Source of the DNA: Bacillota bacterium
GTDB lineage: Bacteria > Bacillota_A > Clostridia > Peptostreptococcales > Anaerovoracaceae
Direction: 5' to 3'
Length of the DNA: 6,898 nt
NCBI GenBank assembly: GCA_017457585.1
Contig: JAFTHD010000168.1
Location: forward strand, 1-6,898
The notes beneath the pieces are model-generated. The model was not told where the DNA came from. It did not search any database and saw only the letters and a list, made by a program, of their open reading frames with translations. The position numbers and the translations under genes are program-made. Below are positions 5,641 to 6,898 of the stretch, in pieces; positions within the stretch are counted from its first letter, which is position 1; each line of letters opens with the position of its first letter.

Positions 5641-5669
5641 TTGCAATAGTAGGTGCCTGCGTGTATTAT
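5641..5669 (+). promoter_or_regulatory. Sigma-70-type promoter of the argC-argJ operon
   Basis: TTGCAA (5641-5646), a 17-bp spacer and TATTAT (5664-5669) predict a start near 5676. A second, weaker pair lies downstream: TTGCAA at 5691-5696 and TATCAT at 5713-5718 with a 16-bp spacer. The promoter lies just after the rplT operon terminator. Confidence 0.6.
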
Positions 5670-5675
5670 GGTTAA

Positions 5676-5733
5676 GATGAATAAATATACTTGCAAGCTT
5701 ATAAAAATTCATTATCATGAATTTTATGCATTG
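5676..5733. promoter_or_regulatory. Putative ArgR/AhrC (ARG box) region
   Basis: The stretch at 5676-5693 (core ATGAATAAATATAC) matches the Bacillus ARG-box consensus CATGAATAAAAATKCAAK at 13 of 18 positions, by my count from memory of the consensus. It overlaps the predicted start site. At 5704-5725 a perfect 9-bp dyad AAAATTCAT/ATGAATTTT flanks TATC, and CATGAAT (5716-5722) followed by ATGCA resembles an ARG box one base short. Two boxes near the start site would suit arginine repression. The dyad is seen; the regulator is inferred from the genes downstream. Confidence 0.42.
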
Positions 5734-5747
5734 CTGCGGAGGATGAC

Positions 5748-6665
5748 ATGAAGTACAAGGTTTTCGTTGACGGCGGAGAAGGAACTACAGGACTGAAGAT
5801 TCACGAATATTTTGCAAAGCGCGATGATATAGAAGTTCTCACGATTGATCAGGAGAAGAGAAAGGATCCGGAGGAGAGACTTTCTCTCATAAAAAAGGCT
5901 GACGTATCTTTCCTTTGCCTTCCGGATGCGGCTGCAAGAGAAATTGCGGAGGCTGCACCAAAAGAGGCGAGGATTTTGGATACATCGACAGCTCACAGAA
6001 CCAATCCGGCCTGGGTATACGGAATGCCGGAGGTTTCAAAGACGAGACGTGATGAAATCAGAGATTCAAACAGGGTGGCTGTTCCGGGTTGCCACGCGTC
6101 AGGCGTGATTCTATTGCTAAAGCCGCTAATAGAGGCAGGCGCAACAGGGCTTGAATATCCATTCGCAGCAACGTCAATCACCGGATACAGCGGCGGCGGC
6201 AAGAAGATGATCGCCCAGTATGAGGCAGGAGGCGATGTTTCCCTTGAAAGCCCGAGGCAGTACGGGATATCTCAGAGCCATAAGCATCTGCCTGAAATCA
6301 TGAACGAGACGGGACTCAAGAGAGAACCTGCATTCATGCCAATCGTTGCAGATTATTACAGCGGCATGGAGGTAACGATCCCCCTCCAGCTGTCCTACGT
6401 AAACAAGAAGCAGATCGAAGACATATACAGAGAGTATTACGAAGGACAGAAGCTGGTAAAATTCGTCGAGTCAGTTGATGAGGGCGGATTTATTCCGGCA
6501 AACAGACTTGCAGGAACCAACAGAATGGAGATTACGGTAGAAGGACATGATTCAACGCTGCTCCTTATAGCGACTTACGATAACCTGGGCAAGGGAGCAT
6601 CGGGCGCGGCAGTCCAGAACATGAACATTATGCTGGGAATAGACGAAGAGAAAGGACTTGTATAG
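5748..6665 (+). CDS. argC: N-acetyl-gamma-glutamyl-phosphate reductase, type 2
   Basis: ArgC reduces N-acetylglutamyl-5-phosphate to N-acetylglutamate semialdehyde with NADPH in arginine synthesis. The protein is 305 residues, the length of the shorter type-2 family rather than the roughly 340-residue type 1. The N-terminal Rossmann start VFVDGGEGTTGLKIHEYF contains GGEGTTG (9-15). The catalytic cysteine is Cys115 in VPGCHASG, followed by TSITGYSGGGKK (about 142-153) and SHKHLPEI, conserved in the substrate-binding part. GGAGG (5738-5742) precedes the ATG. The stop codon is immediately followed by the argJ start, which implies one mRNA and translational coupling. No truncation or frameshift is seen. 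Confidence 0.94.
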   Translation: MKYKVFVDGGEGTTGLKIHEYFAKRDDIEVLTIDQEKRKDPEERLSLIKKADVSFLCLPDAAAREIAEAAPKEARILDTSTAHRTNPAWVYGMPEVSKTRRDEIRDSNRVAVPGCHASGVILLLKPLIEAGATGLEYPFAATSITGYSGGGKKMIAQYEAGGDVSLESPRQYGISQSHKHLPEIMNETGLKREPAFMPIVADYYSGMEVTIPLQLSYVNKKQIEDIYREYYEGQKLVKFVESVDEGGFIPANRLAGTNRMEITVEGHDSTLLLIATYDNLGKGASGAAVQNMNIMLGIDEEKGLV

Positions 6666-6898
6666 ATGAAGATAGATAACGGAGGCGTTTGCAGCGCCAA
6701 AGGGTTCAGAGCATCGGGAGCAGCCTGCGGCGTTAAGGCTGGATCGGACAAGAAGGACATGGCACTCATAGTCAGCGACGTGATGTGCTCCGCAGCAGCT
6801 GTATATACGACGAATAAGGTCAAAGGTGCCCCCATAGATGTTACGAGAGCAAACATTTCCGATGGATATGCGCAGGCGGTGATCTGCAACAGCGGCAA
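6666..6898 (+). CDS. argJ: Bifunctional glutamate N-acetyltransferase/ornithine acetyltransferase (partial, 3' end off window)
   Basis: The first 77 codons plus two bases are present. ArgJ moves the acetyl group from N-acetylornithine to glutamate, running the cyclic arginine pathway; many also use acetyl-CoA. The N-terminus shows the family pattern: GGVCSAKGFRASG, then KKDMALIVSD, AAAVYTTNKVKGAP and the beginning of AVICNSG. The self-cleavage threonine lies beyond the window, so mono- versus bifunctionality cannot be judged. The ATG abuts the argC TAG with no intervening base. An AAAGGA sequence inside the argC end probably serves as ribosome binding site, with re-initiation likely. Confidence 0.93.
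   Translation, partial: MKIDNGGVCSAKGFRASGAACGVKAGSDKKDMALIVSDVMCSAAAVYTTNKVKGAPIDVTRANISDGYAQAVICNSG

Noticed and set aside
6575..6898. 107-codon minus-strand open frame at the right edge
   Set aside because: It is antisense to the end of argC and to argJ, both of which match their families clearly.

Overview
The window looks like a chromosomal segment of a low-to-mid GC Bacillota, most likely an anaerobic member of the Clostridia. The signs are strong AGGAGG-type ribosome binding sites, the infC-rpmI-rplT order behind a long structured leader, a PAS/AAA+/TyrR-type-HTH regulator of a kind common in clostridia, and an AGA-dominated codon set in the highly expressed genes. No mobile element, CRISPR array, tRNA or rRNA is visible.

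Left half (minus strand, 1-4185). A catabolic-looking module is read right to left. A PAS-AAA+ regulator (2800-4185) is followed by a 461-bp gene-free regulatory region (2339-2799), then an acylating aldehyde dehydrogenase (911-2338) and a class III PLP aminotransferase (815 to beyond position 1). The aminotransferase resembles taurine:2-oxoglutarate / taurine:pyruvate enzymes. The dehydrogenase resembles CoA-acylating sulfoacetaldehyde dehydrogenase (SauS) more than succinate semialdehyde dehydrogenase (SucD) around its active site. Together they would convert an omega-amino acid, with taurine the best guess, to an aldehyde and then to an acyl-CoA. Both enzyme genes have ribosomal-protein-like codon bias, so this is probably a major pathway.

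The regulatory region holds three copies of a 16-bp palindrome, GATACA-N4-TGTATC, one of them inside a larger perfect dyad. They lie about 160-255 bp upstream of a plausible sigma-54 (-24/-12) promoter. This is the layout expected for enhancer sites of the neighbouring regulator. A competing sigma-70-like promoter is also present, and the regulator carries a variant sigma-54 contact loop (GTFTGT instead of GAFTGA), so the promoter class is not settled.

Centre (4186-5640). Divergent sigma-70-type promoters separate the regulator from the translation operon infC-rpmI-rplT (IF3, L35, L20). A roughly 155-nt leader with a terminator-like hairpin and a competing upstream CCGCTT segment fits L20-type autoregulation. 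infC almost certainly starts at an AUU codon at 4441, the classic IF3 self-regulating start. A clear intrinsic terminator (5598-5629) closes the operon.

Right end (5641-6898). An arginine biosynthesis operon begins here: a promoter, an AT-rich dyad with ARG-box-like sequences, a type-2 argC, and then argJ, which abuts argC with no gap and is cut by the window end.
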